A stretch of 33,251 nucleotides of DNA from NCBI GenBank assembly GCA_024224995.1, contig JAAENB010000951.1, forward strand, positions 1-33,251. Reading direction: 5' to 3'. The position numbers and the translations under genes are program-made. Below are positions 1 through 8,615 of the stretch, piece by piece. The notes beneath the pieces were generated by a model. The model did not search any database, was not told the origin of the DNA, and worked only from the letters and a program-made list of their open reading frames with translations. This stretch comes from a bacterium (GTDB lineage Bacteria > Spirochaetota > UBA4802 > UBA5550). Position 1 is the stretch's first letter, and each line of letters starts with the position of its first letter.

Positions 1-68
1 ATTGGATAGTCTATTACAGGGCAGCAATATTTGCAATGGTAAAAAGATAAAAAAGATAAAAAGTTATG

Positions 69-120
69 TAGGGGAATTGTGCAGGGGCACGGCGCGCCGT
101 GCCCCTGCACAATTCCCCTA
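69..120. repeat. 52-bp perfect palindrome with GGCGCGCC-type core
   Basis: The 26-nt left half is exactly complementary to the right half, with no loop, centred between bases 94 and 95. It lies 4 bp beyond the stop codon of the PBP1A gene. Its 20-bp centre (GGGCACGGCGCGCCGTGCCC) is found again at 22063-22082, downstream of two other genes. The position suggests a bidirectional terminator or a small dispersed palindromic unit, but there is no T-run directly after it, so termination is inference. Confidence 0.85.
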
Positions 121-124
121 TATA

Positions 125-2788
125 CTAATCCCCTAAGAGATCATTGCCGATGTCGTCAATAATGGCGTCATTATTATCTTTCTGGATTTTTTTGATAATG
201 GCTTTTTTCTGATCTTTGGAGATATTTTCCCGCGGCCCTCTTCTGGCTATTTTTTCGTTATTTTCGGCATCTGCACAGAGCTCGCATGACTTTTGGGGAA
301 TGCTGCTGGGGATAAAATATTCTTCAACAGTATTTTTACAGTCTTCCGAAAGAAGCAGCCCCGATTTCGCGCAAACTCCTTTTTTGGCAAGGGACGCGTA
401 GGATGGGAATCCGGAGCGCGGCTCATGCTTGTGTGCCTGGCGCATATACTCTCCCCATACGGGCGCGGCTACCCCGCCTCCTGCCTGGCCTGCGCCAAGG
501 GAGAGACCCATTCCATCGTAACCGATCCAGAGACCCGTAGTCACTTGCGGAGTAAAACCGACAAACCAGGCGTCACGCCAGTTGTTGGTTGTTCCGGTTT
601 TACCGCCGGCCGTCCGTCCGGGTGATGCAGCAGCCCCGGTTCCCCCGGCAACAACACTTTTGAGCATGCTGATAATTGTTTGAGCGGTCCCCGGTTTAAT
701 AATATGGATCGTACCTTTTTTTCTTCTCTCTTTCAGGATTTTTTTTACTTCCGCTTCCCGGTTTTCAATGACTTTCCCTTCATTATTTTTTATATACCTG
801 ACGGAAAAAGGGATAACATCTTTTCCGCCATTGGCAATAATCGCGTAAGCACGGGTTAGCTCATAGGGGCTTACTTCAACAGAACCAAGGGCGATTGACA
901 GGTTTCGGGATATCCGTTTTTTCTTTTCCTTTTTGCTGAATTTCAGTAATTTGGCATAATAGTTCATAACATAATCAATGCCCAGTGTATCGGCGATCCT
1001 GATGGATATGACATTGATCGACATGGCAAGAGCCTTGCGAAGGCGTATGAGGCCGTAATATTCTCCCTCGTAATTCTCCGGAAGCCAGTCTCCTCCTTCA
1101 TTGTCGAGATATACGATTGGAGAGTCCAGAACCGCTGTGGCAGGGGTAAATTTTCCGCTTTCAATAGCGGCAGCATAGAGCAGGGGTTTTATGGCAGATC
1201 CGGGCTGGCGTCTGGATTGAATAACCCTGTTGAGCTGGTTAATGCTGGAAAATTCTCCGCCTCCAACCATTGCTTCGATATAACCGGTTCTCTGGTTTAT
1301 AGAGATGATGCAGCCTTCAACCTGCTGAAGGTCTTTATCGCTAGCATAACTTTTTTTATACTCATCGATTAATTTGCCGATATCATCATTGCCGGCAAGA
1401 AAGTTTAGTCCTTCAAATTCTTCCATTACGTTTGATCTCAGGTAATTATTGATCTTGTCCATTTCCCGGGAACCTCGTTTGCGAAAGGGCTGGATGTCGA
1501 AGAGTTCGGAAACAAGTCCTATTTTATCGGTAAAATTATCGATGAAATAGTCGTCATTTTTGAAACCAAGCCTGGAAGAAACTTTTGTTTGCCTGGTAAC
1601 TGCTTTTTTGAGGATCTTTTGGCCCGCAAGTTGTTTTTTTAGATCCAGCGTGGTATATACCAGGAGCCCCTTTTCATACACCATCTCCTTACCGTATTTT
1701 TTTATCAACTTTCGGCGGACATGCTCTGTAAACCAGGGAGCTTTGTCTACCCGGGAACTCCAGGTATTGAGTGTGGGAGCAATTTCGCTTGTATAAATCA
1801 GGTAGTCGGGCCAGAATTCAAGGTATGCTTTTTCTCCTTCCGGTATTGATATAAATCCCAATTCTACCATTTTGGCAAGTACGATCCGGTGCCTGACCAT
1901 GGATCGTTTGGGGTGCCTGATGGGGGAGAGGCGGTTTGGTGCCGAAGGAAGGCTCGCGATCAGGGCTGATTCGGCCAGGTTGAGTTCCCAGACATGTTTA
2001 TTGAAATAAAGTTTTGAGGCCGATTCTATTCCGTATGTCCCATGCCCCAGGAATATCTGGTTTAAATAAAGGGCCAATATCTCATCTTTGGAATAGGTCA
2101 TCTCCATCATTATTGCGATAAATGCCTCTTTTATTTTTCTGAATATATTTCTTTTTCCTGACGTAAGAAGAACCTTTGCCAGCTGCTGGGTAATGGTACT
2201 TCCCCCCTGTTTTATCCTGCCGGAAAAGACGTTTATAAAAAACGCGCGCACAATCCCTTTTATATTCACCCCGTTGTGTTCATAGAATTCATTGTCTTCA
2301 ATGGCAACGAAAGCGTTTATCAGGTCTTTGGGAACCTTTTCAAGAGGAACAACTTCCCGTTTTTGTTTGAATAGTTCCGAAATTAGAATGCCGTTTTTGT
2401 CGTATATTTTAGTTGTAACATTGGGTTTGAAATTGGCCAGGGCTTTTACCTTATTGAAGTCCATAATTATAGCAGTAACAGAGAAAACAATCAGGGCGAT
2501 AAGTAAGCCGGTGCCAATGCCAAGCAGGGTAACCCAGGATGATCTTATTTTAAATAAGAGAGATCCAAAAAAGTCCCCTATTCGTCCGGTTATATCAGGG
2601 CTGGTTCGCATTGCCGACACCCCGGGTCTTTTTTGGGCTGTTTTCAGGTTAAAAAGTGAGCGCAGTCCTTTTGCTTTGCCGGGAGATACTTCATGGGACT
2701 TTATTTCTTCCGCTTTATTGGGCTTCTTTTTGCGGTCCTCTTCCAATGATGATGAAAGTCTGCTTTTTACACCTTTATATTTTGCCAT
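125..2788 (-). CDS. Penicillin-binding protein 1A (bifunctional glycosyltransferase/transpeptidase)
   Basis: This class A PBP polymerises and cross-links peptidoglycan on the outer face of the inner membrane. A basic cytoplasmic N-terminus (residues 1-80) precedes one membrane segment at about 84-110. The GT51 glycosyltransferase domain shows EDNEFYEH (164-171, catalytic Glu) and QGGSTITQQ (194-202). The transpeptidase carries all three signatures: SAIK (531-534, nucleophile Ser531), SIN (590-592) and KTG (730-732). A linker of about 100 residues (385-490) separates the two domains, as is common in PBP1A. The C-terminus is Cys-bearing and lysine-rich. The ATG is supported by AAGGAG about 9 nt upstream. 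At 887 residues it is slightly longer than typical, mostly because of the cytoplasmic tail. It is divergent from flaB; a candidate LpoB-type activator is encoded 2 kb away. Confidence in family is very high; the 1A versus 1B distinction is by overall resemblance. Confidence 0.95.
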   Translation of the reverse strand: MAKYKGVKSRLSSSLEEDRKKKPNKAEEIKSHEVSPGKAKGLRSLFNLKTAQKRPGVSAMRTSPDITGRIGDFFGSLLFKIRSSWVTLLGIGTGLLIALIVFSVTAIIMDFNKVKALANFKPNVTTKIYDKNGILISELFKQKREVVPLEKVPKDLINAFVAIEDNEFYEHNGVNIKGIVRAFFINVFSGRIKQGGSTITQQLAKVLLTSGKRNIFRKIKEAFIAIMMEMTYSKDEILALYLNQIFLGHGTYGIESASKLYFNKHVWELNLAESALIASLPSAPNRLSPIRHPKRSMVRHRIVLAKMVELGFISIPEGEKAYLEFWPDYLIYTSEIAPTLNTWSSRVDKAPWFTEHVRRKLIKKYGKEMVYEKGLLVYTTLDLKKQLAGQKILKKAVTRQTKVSSRLGFKNDDYFIDNFTDKIGLVSELFDIQPFRKRGSREMDKINNYLRSNVMEEFEGLNFLAGNDDIGKLIDEYKKSYASDKDLQQVEGCIISINQRTGYIEAMVGGGEFSSINQLNRVIQSRRQPGSAIKPLLYAAAIESGKFTPATAVLDSPIVYLDNEGGDWLPENYEGEYYGLIRLRKALAMSINVISIRIADTLGIDYVMNYYAKLLKFSKKEKKKRISRNLSIALGSVEVSPYELTRAYAIIANGGKDVIPFSVRYIKNNEGKVIENREAEVKKILKERRKKGTIHIIKPGTAQTIISMLKSVVAGGTGAAASPGRTAGGKTGTTNNWRDAWFVGFTPQVTTGLWIGYDGMGLSLGAGQAGGGVAAPVWGEYMRQAHKHEPRSGFPSYASLAKKGVCAKSGLLLSEDCKNTVEEYFIPSSIPQKSCELCADAENNEKIARRGPRENISKDQKKAIIKKIQKDNNDAIIDDIGNDLLGD

Positions 2789-3026
2789 TGCTGCTGTCTC
2801 CTTTTTAATCAGAGATAAGAGTTAAATAGTACTCATATTTTTCAACAATAAAAACGGAAATAGGTTAAAAAGTGGCGTATGCTTCTGATTTGCCGGTTAT
2901 TTTAATTTTTTTAATAAAAATATAAAAAAATTAAAAAAAACAAAAACAATAGTATGTAGATGAAAATGATCTATATTTTGATTTAATCTCCTTTAAATGT
3001 CCGTAATCGTCTTTAAATTGGCTTAA

Positions 3027-3055
3027 TTGAATTTTTTCATGTGACGAACTATAGA
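3027..3055 (+). promoter_or_regulatory. Candidate sigma-70 promoter for flaB in the 331-bp divergent gap
   Basis: The gap 2789-3119 is AT-rich and holds no gene. TTGAAT (3027-3032) and TATAGA (3050-3055) are separated by exactly 17 nt and lie 65 bp upstream of the flaB ATG. Each hexamer matches the consensus at 4 of 6 positions. I found no good FliA/sigma-28 site here. A poly-A/T stretch at about 2900-2950 may act as an UP-element or a bend. The call is moderate and untested. Confidence 0.4.
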
Positions 3056-3119
3056 GTGTTAGCTATGAAAAGAATAATACTATCAAGGATGATGGTGGTC
3101 AATTTCAAGGAGGATAGTT

Positions 3120-3968
3120 ATGATTATAAATCACAACATTGCCGCAATATTCTCTCATAGAACCTTAAAATTCCATGATTGGAGTCTTACCAAGGACATT
3201 GAGAAGTTATCATCGGGGATGAGGATAAATAAGGCCGGCGATGATGCCTCCGGTCTTGCTGTTTCTGAAAAAATGCGTTCACAGATACAGGGACTCAGGC
3301 AGGCAGAAAGAAATACCGAAGACGGTATGTCACTAATCCAGACAACTGAAGGGTACCTGAATGAAACCCACGAGATTCTTCAGCGGGTCAGGGTTCTGGC
3401 AGTTCAGGCAGCCAACGGGATATATACAGCTGAAGACAGACAGCTTATCCAGGTTGAAGTTTCGGAACTTGTAGATGAAATCGACAGGATCGCGTCACAA
3501 GCCGAATTTAATAAAATGAAGCTCTTAACAGGGTCGTTTGCCCGGCTTCATCCAACCGCTTCCATGTGGTTTCATATGGGACCGAATATGCACCAGAGAG
3601 AACGGGTTTTTATTGAAACAATGACAACAGCTGCCCTGGGATTAAGAAACCCTACAGTGTTGACATTTATATCCATCTCTACACCGGGCAAAGCCAACTC
3701 TGTTATTGGGATTACAGATGAAGCGCTCCGGGTTGTTTCCAAACAGAGAGCCGACCTGGGGGCTTATTATAACAGGCTGGAGCACACAGCCAAGGGACTC
3801 ATGAATGCCTATGAAAATGTTCAGGCATCGGAAAGCAGGATCAGGGATACTGATATGGCAGAACAAATGTCATCCTTTACCCGGTACCAGATCCTCACTC
3901 AAGCGGCAATGTCAATGCTGGCTCAGGCTAACACAAAGTCTCAGTCGGTATTGCAGTTATTACAGTAG
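3120..3968 (+). CDS. flaB: Flagellin FlaB (spirochaete periplasmic flagellar core filament)
   Basis: This is a core filament subunit, exported unprocessed by the flagellar type III apparatus. In spirochaetes it assembles in the periplasm. The 282 residues match the usual 280-290 of FlaB. The N-terminal D0/D1 region contains [30 protein letters not shown] and [14 protein letters not shown]. The short middle segment (about 146-165) carries the spirochaete-like [16 protein letters not shown]. The C-terminal D1/D0 region contains [13 protein letters not shown] and [15 protein letters not shown]. There is no signal peptide and no large variable D2/D3 domain. AAGGAGG (3107-3113) sits 6 nt before the ATG. 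The gene stands alone between a candidate promoter and a strong terminator, so it is probably monocistronic. This gene is the main taxonomic marker of the window. Confidence 0.97.
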   Translation: MIINHNIAAIFSHRTLKFHDWSLTKDIEKLSSGMRINKAGDDASGLAVSEKMRSQIQGLRQAERNTEDGMSLIQTTEGYLNETHEILQRVRVLAVQAANGIYTAEDRQLIQVEVSELVDEIDRIASQAEFNKMKLLTGSFARLHPTASMWFHMGPNMHQRERVFIETMTTAALGLRNPTVLTFISISTPGKANSVIGITDEALRVVSKQRADLGAYYNRLEHTAKGLMNAYENVQASESRIRDTDMAEQMSSFTRYQILTQAAMSMLAQANTKSQSVLQLLQ

Positions 3969-4040
3969 TAAATATGGTAATAACAATATAATCGGAATGC
4001 GGTAATTCCGCCTTCTGAGCCAACATCGGAGTACCAGTCT

Positions 4041-4080
4041 AAAGACGCCGGCCCCTCCCAGCCGGCGTCTTTTTAATTTT
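4041..4080 (+). terminator. Rho-independent terminator of flaB
   Basis: A perfect 12-bp stem (AAAGACGCCGGC at 4041-4052 with its complement at 4061-4072) encloses an 8-nt loop and runs into a T-rich tail. It lies 72 bp after the flaB stop. This is a textbook intrinsic terminator shape. Confidence 0.9.
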
Positions 4081-4140
4081 TTTAGCCTCATATATTTACT
4101 TAATTGACATATCCTGCCATATGAAATTAGTTTTTAAATT

Positions 4141-4532
4141 ATGAAAAAAACAATGATTTATTTAATATGCTTATCAATATTTTTATCAACAATTTTGTTC
4201 GGCTGTGCAACAGGAACAGAATACCGGGATGTGGACAGTGAGGGATAGAATTCAGTGATGATGAACTTGCCGAAGATATAAACACTGAAAAGATAAAAGG
4301 GCAGATCGGTCTGATTGATCCTGATTCCGCAATACCCGCAGGGGAACTAAAATCGCCCAATATGTATTTGTACGGAGAGATCAGCGATACTGTTCGATAT
4401 GTGAATGATAAAAAACTGCAATACCTGGTTATCACACTGAAGCTCAAGAGTCTTGAAACAGGAAAACAGCTCTGGCAGGATCAGAAAGAGATACTAAAGG
4501 CAAGCAGAACCGGGAAAATAACACTGGATTGA
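4141..4532 (+). pseudogene. Decayed paralogue of the LpoB-like lipoprotein gene (internal deletion plus frameshift)
   Basis: Starting at ATG 4141, frame 1 reads a lipoprotein signal and mature start, MKKTMIYLICLSIFLS then ILFGCATGTEYRDV, and stops at TAG 4246-4248. From 4251 a different frame reads FSDDELAEDINTEKIKG, then LIDPDSAIPAGELKSPNMYL, and ends LKASRTGKITLD at 4530-4532. Both halves align with the start and end of the intact gene at 4674-5243 (CATGTEYR, DPDSAIP, SPN-YLYGEISD, LWQDQK). About 60 central residues are missing and the two halves are out of frame. It is therefore a tandem duplicate that has lost its middle. There is no convincing ribosome binding site upstream. Whether the two fragments are still made as peptides is unknown. 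Confidence 0.85.
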
Positions 4533-4604
4533 TTAAGAACTAGTCATTGATGAGTTTTTGTATATTAAATTTGGCTGGAAAACATAAATATTCGTTAAAA
4601 TAAG

Positions 4605-4633
4605 TTGATTATTTCTACGATTATTTATATTAT
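4605..4633 (+). promoter_or_regulatory. Candidate sigma-70 promoter for the LpoB-like gene
   Basis: TTGATT (4605-4610) and TATTAT (4628-4633) are spaced by 17 nt, 40 bp upstream of the ATG at 4674. The surroundings are strongly AT-rich, which is typical of a promoter but also makes chance matches more likely. Confidence 0.5.
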
Positions 4634-4673
4634 TATATAAATACAAACTTAAAACGTAATAAGGAGTTACCAC

Positions 4674-5243
4674 ATGAGAAAACTATCCTATTTATTAATG
4701 GTGCTTGTTTTTGTACTGAGCTGTGCCACAGGAACTGAGTATAGAAGAGTCAGTGATGACAGGGGGTCAGGAACCTGGGGACCAAAAGAGATACGGCTAA
4801 CAACAAAAGTGATGGTTAAATCTCTGCATAAATACCTGAAAGAAGATTGGAAAAAACCGGTTTTAGTTCAGGTTAAAAGGATCAGGAACAGGACTTCCGA
4901 ACATATTGAAACAAAGATGCTTTCCGATGAGATAGTTAACCATTTATTGAAGAGAAGAATACAGTTTGTTGATGAAGAATATACCAAAGCAGCTATTGAG
5001 GAGATGCAAAAAGGAATGGCCGGTATGATTGACCCGGATTCGGCAATTCCCATAGGTGAATTATTGTCGCCAAATGTTTATCTTTACGGTGAGATTAGTG
5101 ACAATGTCCGGTTTGTAAGCGGAAAAAGAGTGCAGTATCTTGTCGTTACACTGAAATTAAAAAATCTTCGAACCGGTATGCTTCTGTGGCAGGATCAAAA
5201 GAAATTTCTTAAAGCCAGCAAAACCGACAGAATATCATTTTAA
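4674..5243 (+). CDS. LpoB-like outer-membrane lipoprotein (candidate PBP activator)
   Basis: A signal peptide (residues 1-16) ends in a lipobox, VLSC, with Cys17 as the lipidation site. It is followed by a polar linker and a compact domain. The order VLVQVKRIRNRTSEHIET, a buried VDEEYTKAAIEEM helix, DPDSAIPIGEL, PNVYLYGEISD, YLVVTLKLKNLRTG and LLWQDQKK resembles the LpoB/PF13036 fold, whose E. coli member stimulates a class A PBP from the outer membrane. AAGGAG (4661-4666) sits 7 nt before the ATG. A broken tandem copy lies just upstream and a large lipoprotein gene follows. With a class A PBP gene 2 kb away, a role in activating peptidoglycan synthesis is a reasonable inference, not a demonstrated function. 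It is 189 residues, a normal length for the family. Confidence 0.75.
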   Translation: MRKLSYLLMVLVFVLSCATGTEYRRVSDDRGSGTWGPKEIRLTTKVMVKSLHKYLKEDWKKPVLVQVKRIRNRTSEHIETKMLSDEIVNHLLKRRIQFVDEEYTKAAIEEMQKGMAGMIDPDSAIPIGELLSPNVYLYGEISDNVRFVSGKRVQYLVVTLKLKNLRTGMLLWQDQKKFLKASKTDRISF

Positions 5244-5262
5244 TTGGTATACTCTTATTTTG

Positions 5263-5293
5263 TATCCCCGGAAATACTATAATTCCGGGGATA
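5263..5293. other. 11-bp stem hairpin between two lipoprotein genes
   Basis: TATCCCCGGAA (5263-5273) pairs perfectly with TTCCGGGGATA (5283-5293) across a 9-nt loop. It lies 19 bp after the LpoB-like stop. It is followed by an A-rich rather than a T-rich stretch, so on the + strand it is not a classical terminator. It may attenuate read-through or stabilise the upstream mRNA's 3' end. Confidence 0.55.
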
Positions 5294-5324
5294 AATATAA
5301 AATATATAAATAAGGAATCAGATC

Positions 5325-6734
5325 ATGAAACAGATCATGAATAAAAGAATACCGGTTATATTACTGTTGATAGTGGCAATCCTGGTAACCTGTTCATCTC
5401 CCAGTTACTGGAAAGCGATAAAAAAGCCGGAAAAGACATTTTATATGGGAAAGCATAAGGAAGCCGCGCGTATGCTGCTGCCGGAAGTGAATAAATCCGG
5501 AAAGGACCAGCTTCTTTTTATGATGGAATGCGGATATATGCTTCACGCGGGCGGTGATTATAAAAACAGTAACCAGGTATTGCTGAAGGCCGCGAAAATA
5601 GCCAAAGTCAATGTAACAAGTGTAAGCAAACAGGCCGCTTCTATCCTTACCAGTGAACGGTCATCAAATTACCAGGGAGAGGATTTTGAAAAGGTCCTGG
5701 TCCATATGTACCTGGGAATAAATTTTCTTATGTTAAAGGATTATGACTCGGCCAGGGTTGAATTTAAGGCCGTGAACGAGGAATTATCCAAAATAAAGAC
5801 CGAAAAAGGAAGAGCGCGGTATAAACAGAATATTATGGCAAAATATTTAACTGCCGTGACCTATGAAATTAGCGCCGATATTAATAATGATGTTAGTGAC
5901 CGGGAATTTGCCTATAAAGAATATGAACAGATACTTCGTTTGAACCCGGGATTTAAACTGGTGCAGAGGGATTTGCAAAGACTCGCTAAAAAACTGGACT
6001 ATATGGATGATTACCGGAAATGGCTCCGTAAGTTTGGCAAGAAGGACAGAATTCCTGCTAACGCAGGGGAGCTTTTAATGATTTTTCAGGCCGGAAGAGG
6101 GGCAGTAAAGATCTCCCGGGGAAAACTCATGTCCGACAGAACCATGGCACGGTCCATCCGGATATCATTAAATGGCATGTCTCTGGCCCAGGGGGTATCT
6201 GTCGCGGCTGTCATCGCAACGCTTAAAACCGCGGAAAATCCTCTTCCCCGGTTTAAAACGAGATCCAACAAAACAAAAATGATCCGTATGGATGTGGAAG
6301 GCATTACTCAAAATACCATAATGCTGGAAAACATTGAGGCCACAGCAATAAAAAATTTAAAGGATGACTATTCTCGCTTGCAAAAAAAAGTAGCAGCTTC
6401 CATTGTGGTTAAAGCAGCTGCTTCTGTAGCTGCCGGAATCGCGGCAAGACAGATCGCGAAAAGCGCGGGAGCGGGCGGCGCGTCCGGTTTAATAGGATTT
6501 CTTGCCGGAATGGGAACAGGAGCCGCACTTTTTTCTTCAATGAAGCCTGATCTACGGTGTTGGCACACACTACCGGCTAATTTGCAGGTAGGACGGATTT
6601 TTTTGCCGCCGGGAACATATAAACTCAGGCTTAATTATATCGGCCATAACTATGCTGTATTGGGAACAAAAGAGGTTGATGTAACGATTAAAAAAGGAGA
6701 AAAAGCTTTTATAAACGAAAGGACACTGTATTGA
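5325..6734 (+). CDS. Large lipoprotein, COG3014-like, with N-terminal TPR-type helices
   Basis: The signal peptide ends in a lipobox, LVTC, with Cys23 lipidated. Residues 40-245 are helical with TPR-like features (YMGKHKEAARMLLPEVN, YMLHAGGDYKNSNQVLLKAAK, FLMLKDYDSARVEFKAVNEEL, YKEYEQILRLNPGF). A beta-rich middle follows, then a Gly/Ala-rich stretch at about 370-410 (VVKAAASVAAGIAARQIAKS and on) that could insert in a membrane. The end has a beta-sandwich look (FLPPGTYKLRLNYIGHNY). The overall plan resembles the uncharacterised COG3014 proteins, which from memory are often encoded next to LpoB-type lipoproteins, as here. The first ATG has AAGGAA at a suitable distance; an ATG four codons later is an alternative start. 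The function is unknown; an envelope scaffold working with the preceding lipoprotein is inference. Confidence 0.65.
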   Translation: MKQIMNKRIPVILLLIVAILVTCSSPSYWKAIKKPEKTFYMGKHKEAARMLLPEVNKSGKDQLLFMMECGYMLHAGGDYKNSNQVLLKAAKIAKVNVTSVSKQAASILTSERSSNYQGEDFEKVLVHMYLGINFLMLKDYDSARVEFKAVNEELSKIKTEKGRARYKQNIMAKYLTAVTYEISADINNDVSDREFAYKEYEQILRLNPGFKLVQRDLQRLAKKLDYMDDYRKWLRKFGKKDRIPANAGELLMIFQAGRGAVKISRGKLMSDRTMARSIRISLNGMSLAQGVSVAAVIATLKTAENPLPRFKTRSNKTKMIRMDVEGITQNTIMLENIEATAIKNLKDDYSRLQKKVAASIVVKAAASVAAGIAARQIAKSAGAGGASGLIGFLAGMGTGAALFSSMKPDLRCWHTLPANLQVGRIFLPPGTYKLRLNYIGHNYAVLGTKEVDVTIKKGEKAFINERTLY

Positions 6735-6735
6735 A

Positions 6736-8592
6736 TTGAGTCAAATGGATAACGAGACAGATGCTGAAAGGTTTGAAATATACGAATCCTTAAATAACCC
6801 GGTATCAATTATTGGTATTGACGGAATGCTGATGTATGGAAATAAGGCATTCCGTCAGTTATTCCAGGCAAATGAAAATGATATCAGGCTTGATTGGGAG
6901 CACCCTTTTTTCCCGGAATACCGGAGACGGGTTGCCCAGGCCTACCTGGGAGCCCGAATGGGTGAGGAAAAACAATGTTTTGCCGTAATGAATGCCCGTG
7001 ACGGCAGCCAGATGCCCGTTGAAATATATCTTTTCCCAATGTATACGGACAACGCAGTATCATCCATATTGGCATTACTAAAAATAGTCGATTCCCGCAT
7101 GCTTTCTTTTGACCGGTCCACTTTATCAATAATATCGGAAGAAAATTTTCAGTACGATAACCTTCATTTTGAGTTTTCACCCATGCCAATTCTGCGGATC
7201 AACAGTGACGGAGAACTTACCAGGTGCAGTCAGTCAATTGAAGGATTCCTGGGATATAGCTCTGAAGAGATCATTGAAAAGAAGACAGTGACCAGTAAAA
7301 CCATCTTTATTTACGACTCCGAACGGGTAAAACGGACTGTTTCGGATATAATCGAAGGTATCATTCACTTTAAACGAATAGGGGAAGTTAAGGTTGCCAG
7401 CAAGAGCGGGAAAGAGAAAATGGTGAACCTGACTCTCTATCCCATAATCCAGAATAAAGAAATCAGCGCCATAGAAATAATAATGGAAGATATTACCCAG
7501 GTGAGGGAGCTGAAAGACAGGATTACCGCAATAGACAGGAACCAGCTTTTCAGGGATATTACCAAGGGATTTCTTCATTCGTTAAACAATACCATTAATG
7601 TAATAATGAGTAAAACCCAGATGCTGCTCCAGGTTACGGAAAAGGGTTCCGTGCTTGAGGGTATCAAAATAATTGAGACTTCCGCCCATGAAATAGCAAA
7701 CCAGGCCCGGCGGGTGCAGAATTTTATTGGAGACCGCAAAGAACAGGGACTGGACAAAATAGAGTCCCTGGTAGATATAATCGAAGATTCCCTGGAATTC
7801 TCCAAGATCCAGTTTAAGGTTGAGGATACTGAGAAGAGAAGACATATCGACATTGACCGGAAATATTTTACCGCCGTTGATATAAAGACCGATACACGCT
7901 TACTAAGAGAAATAGTAATATCGATAATTCTGGAAGTATCTACGTTTATACAGAAAAAAGGTACTGTGGAAGTAAGCCTTAAAGAGACCAACGATATTTG
8001 TTTAACGATTAAAGCAAATAAAGACGGGCAGGGAAGGGACACCTCCCTGGTTCCCTTTGCCATAAATGTATTTTCGAGAATGGATATTCGGCAGGTGGCA
8101 GAGAAACTTCATGTGAAGATCATTGAAGAGGAGTCTGCCGAGACCTATAGTATAAAGGCCATATTTCCCTCACGGGTGATCATTGACGATCAGAAGAACG
8201 AAACCGAAAATATTGAATATAAATTACGCAACCTTGATGTAATAATTGTAGAAGATGAACCCGCGCTCCAGAAAATACTCTTTGAGCTCTTTGACCGCAT
8301 GGGAAACAGGGTCTTTATTTGTGAAAATGGAGACAAAGCCCTGGAAGAGTATAAGAAAAAGCATTACGACCTGGTGGTAACGGACTATGATATCAGGGGG
8401 ATCACCGGTATTGAGCTGTCGGCAAGGATAAAAGAGATCAACGAAGAGACCGTAACCATACTGCTTTCGGGATGGGTATTGAACGATTTACAGGCATATA
8501 AGAATGTGATAGACCTGTTTATGCCCAAACCTTTTAAGCTCGATGAACTGTTAAAGAATATATCGAAGATATTTAAAGAGAAAAAACAATAA
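6736..8592 (+). CDS. PAS-PAS hybrid histidine kinase-like protein with degenerate ATPase and C-terminal receiver
   Basis: This is a cytoplasmic signalling protein with no membrane segment. Two PAS-like sensor domains (about 10-115 and 140-260, the second with GFLGYSSEEIIEK) are followed by a dimerisation helix with an H-box-like HSLNNTINVIMSKTQML (about 281-297). The following region has no recognisable N-box, and only a weak G-box-like KDGQGRD, so ATP binding is doubtful. The C-terminal receiver (about 495-615) is intact: VEDE acidic pair, phospho-acceptor Asp in VVTDYDIRG, Thr/Ser in ILLSGW and Lys in MPKPF. The start is TTG 6736, one base after the previous stop, with AAAGGA about 11 nt before; ATG 6745 is an alternative. 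Coupling to the lipoprotein gene suggests co-regulation. It may act as a phosphorelay acceptor or scaffold rather than as a kinase. Confidence 0.8.
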   Translation: MSQMDNETDAERFEIYESLNNPVSIIGIDGMLMYGNKAFRQLFQANENDIRLDWEHPFFPEYRRRVAQAYLGARMGEEKQCFAVMNARDGSQMPVEIYLFPMYTDNAVSSILALLKIVDSRMLSFDRSTLSIISEENFQYDNLHFEFSPMPILRINSDGELTRCSQSIEGFLGYSSEEIIEKKTVTSKTIFIYDSERVKRTVSDIIEGIIHFKRIGEVKVASKSGKEKMVNLTLYPIIQNKEISAIEIIMEDITQVRELKDRITAIDRNQLFRDITKGFLHSLNNTINVIMSKTQMLLQVTEKGSVLEGIKIIETSAHEIANQARRVQNFIGDRKEQGLDKIESLVDIIEDSLEFSKIQFKVEDTEKRRHIDIDRKYFTAVDIKTDTRLLREIVISIILEVSTFIQKKGTVEVSLKETNDICLTIKANKDGQGRDTSLVPFAINVFSRMDIRQVAEKLHVKIIEEESAETYSIKAIFPSRVIIDDQKNETENIEYKLRNLDVIIVEDEPALQKILFELFDRMGNRVFICENGDKALEEYKKKHYDLVVTDYDIRGITGIELSARIKEINEETVTILLSGWVLNDLQAYKNVIDLFMPKPFKLDELLKNISKIFKEKKQ

Positions 8593-8615
8593 AGTAAAAT
8601 CGAATCCCATACCCC

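Noticed and set aside
2292..2825. 177-residue plus-strand ORF opposite PBP1A
   Set aside because: It is an antisense shadow of a confidently identified gene, with no start site or family resemblance.
4105..4140. Promoter for the decayed lipoprotein gene (TTGACA at about 4105)
   Set aside because: No -10 sequence at normal spacing and no ribosome binding site; perhaps a remnant.
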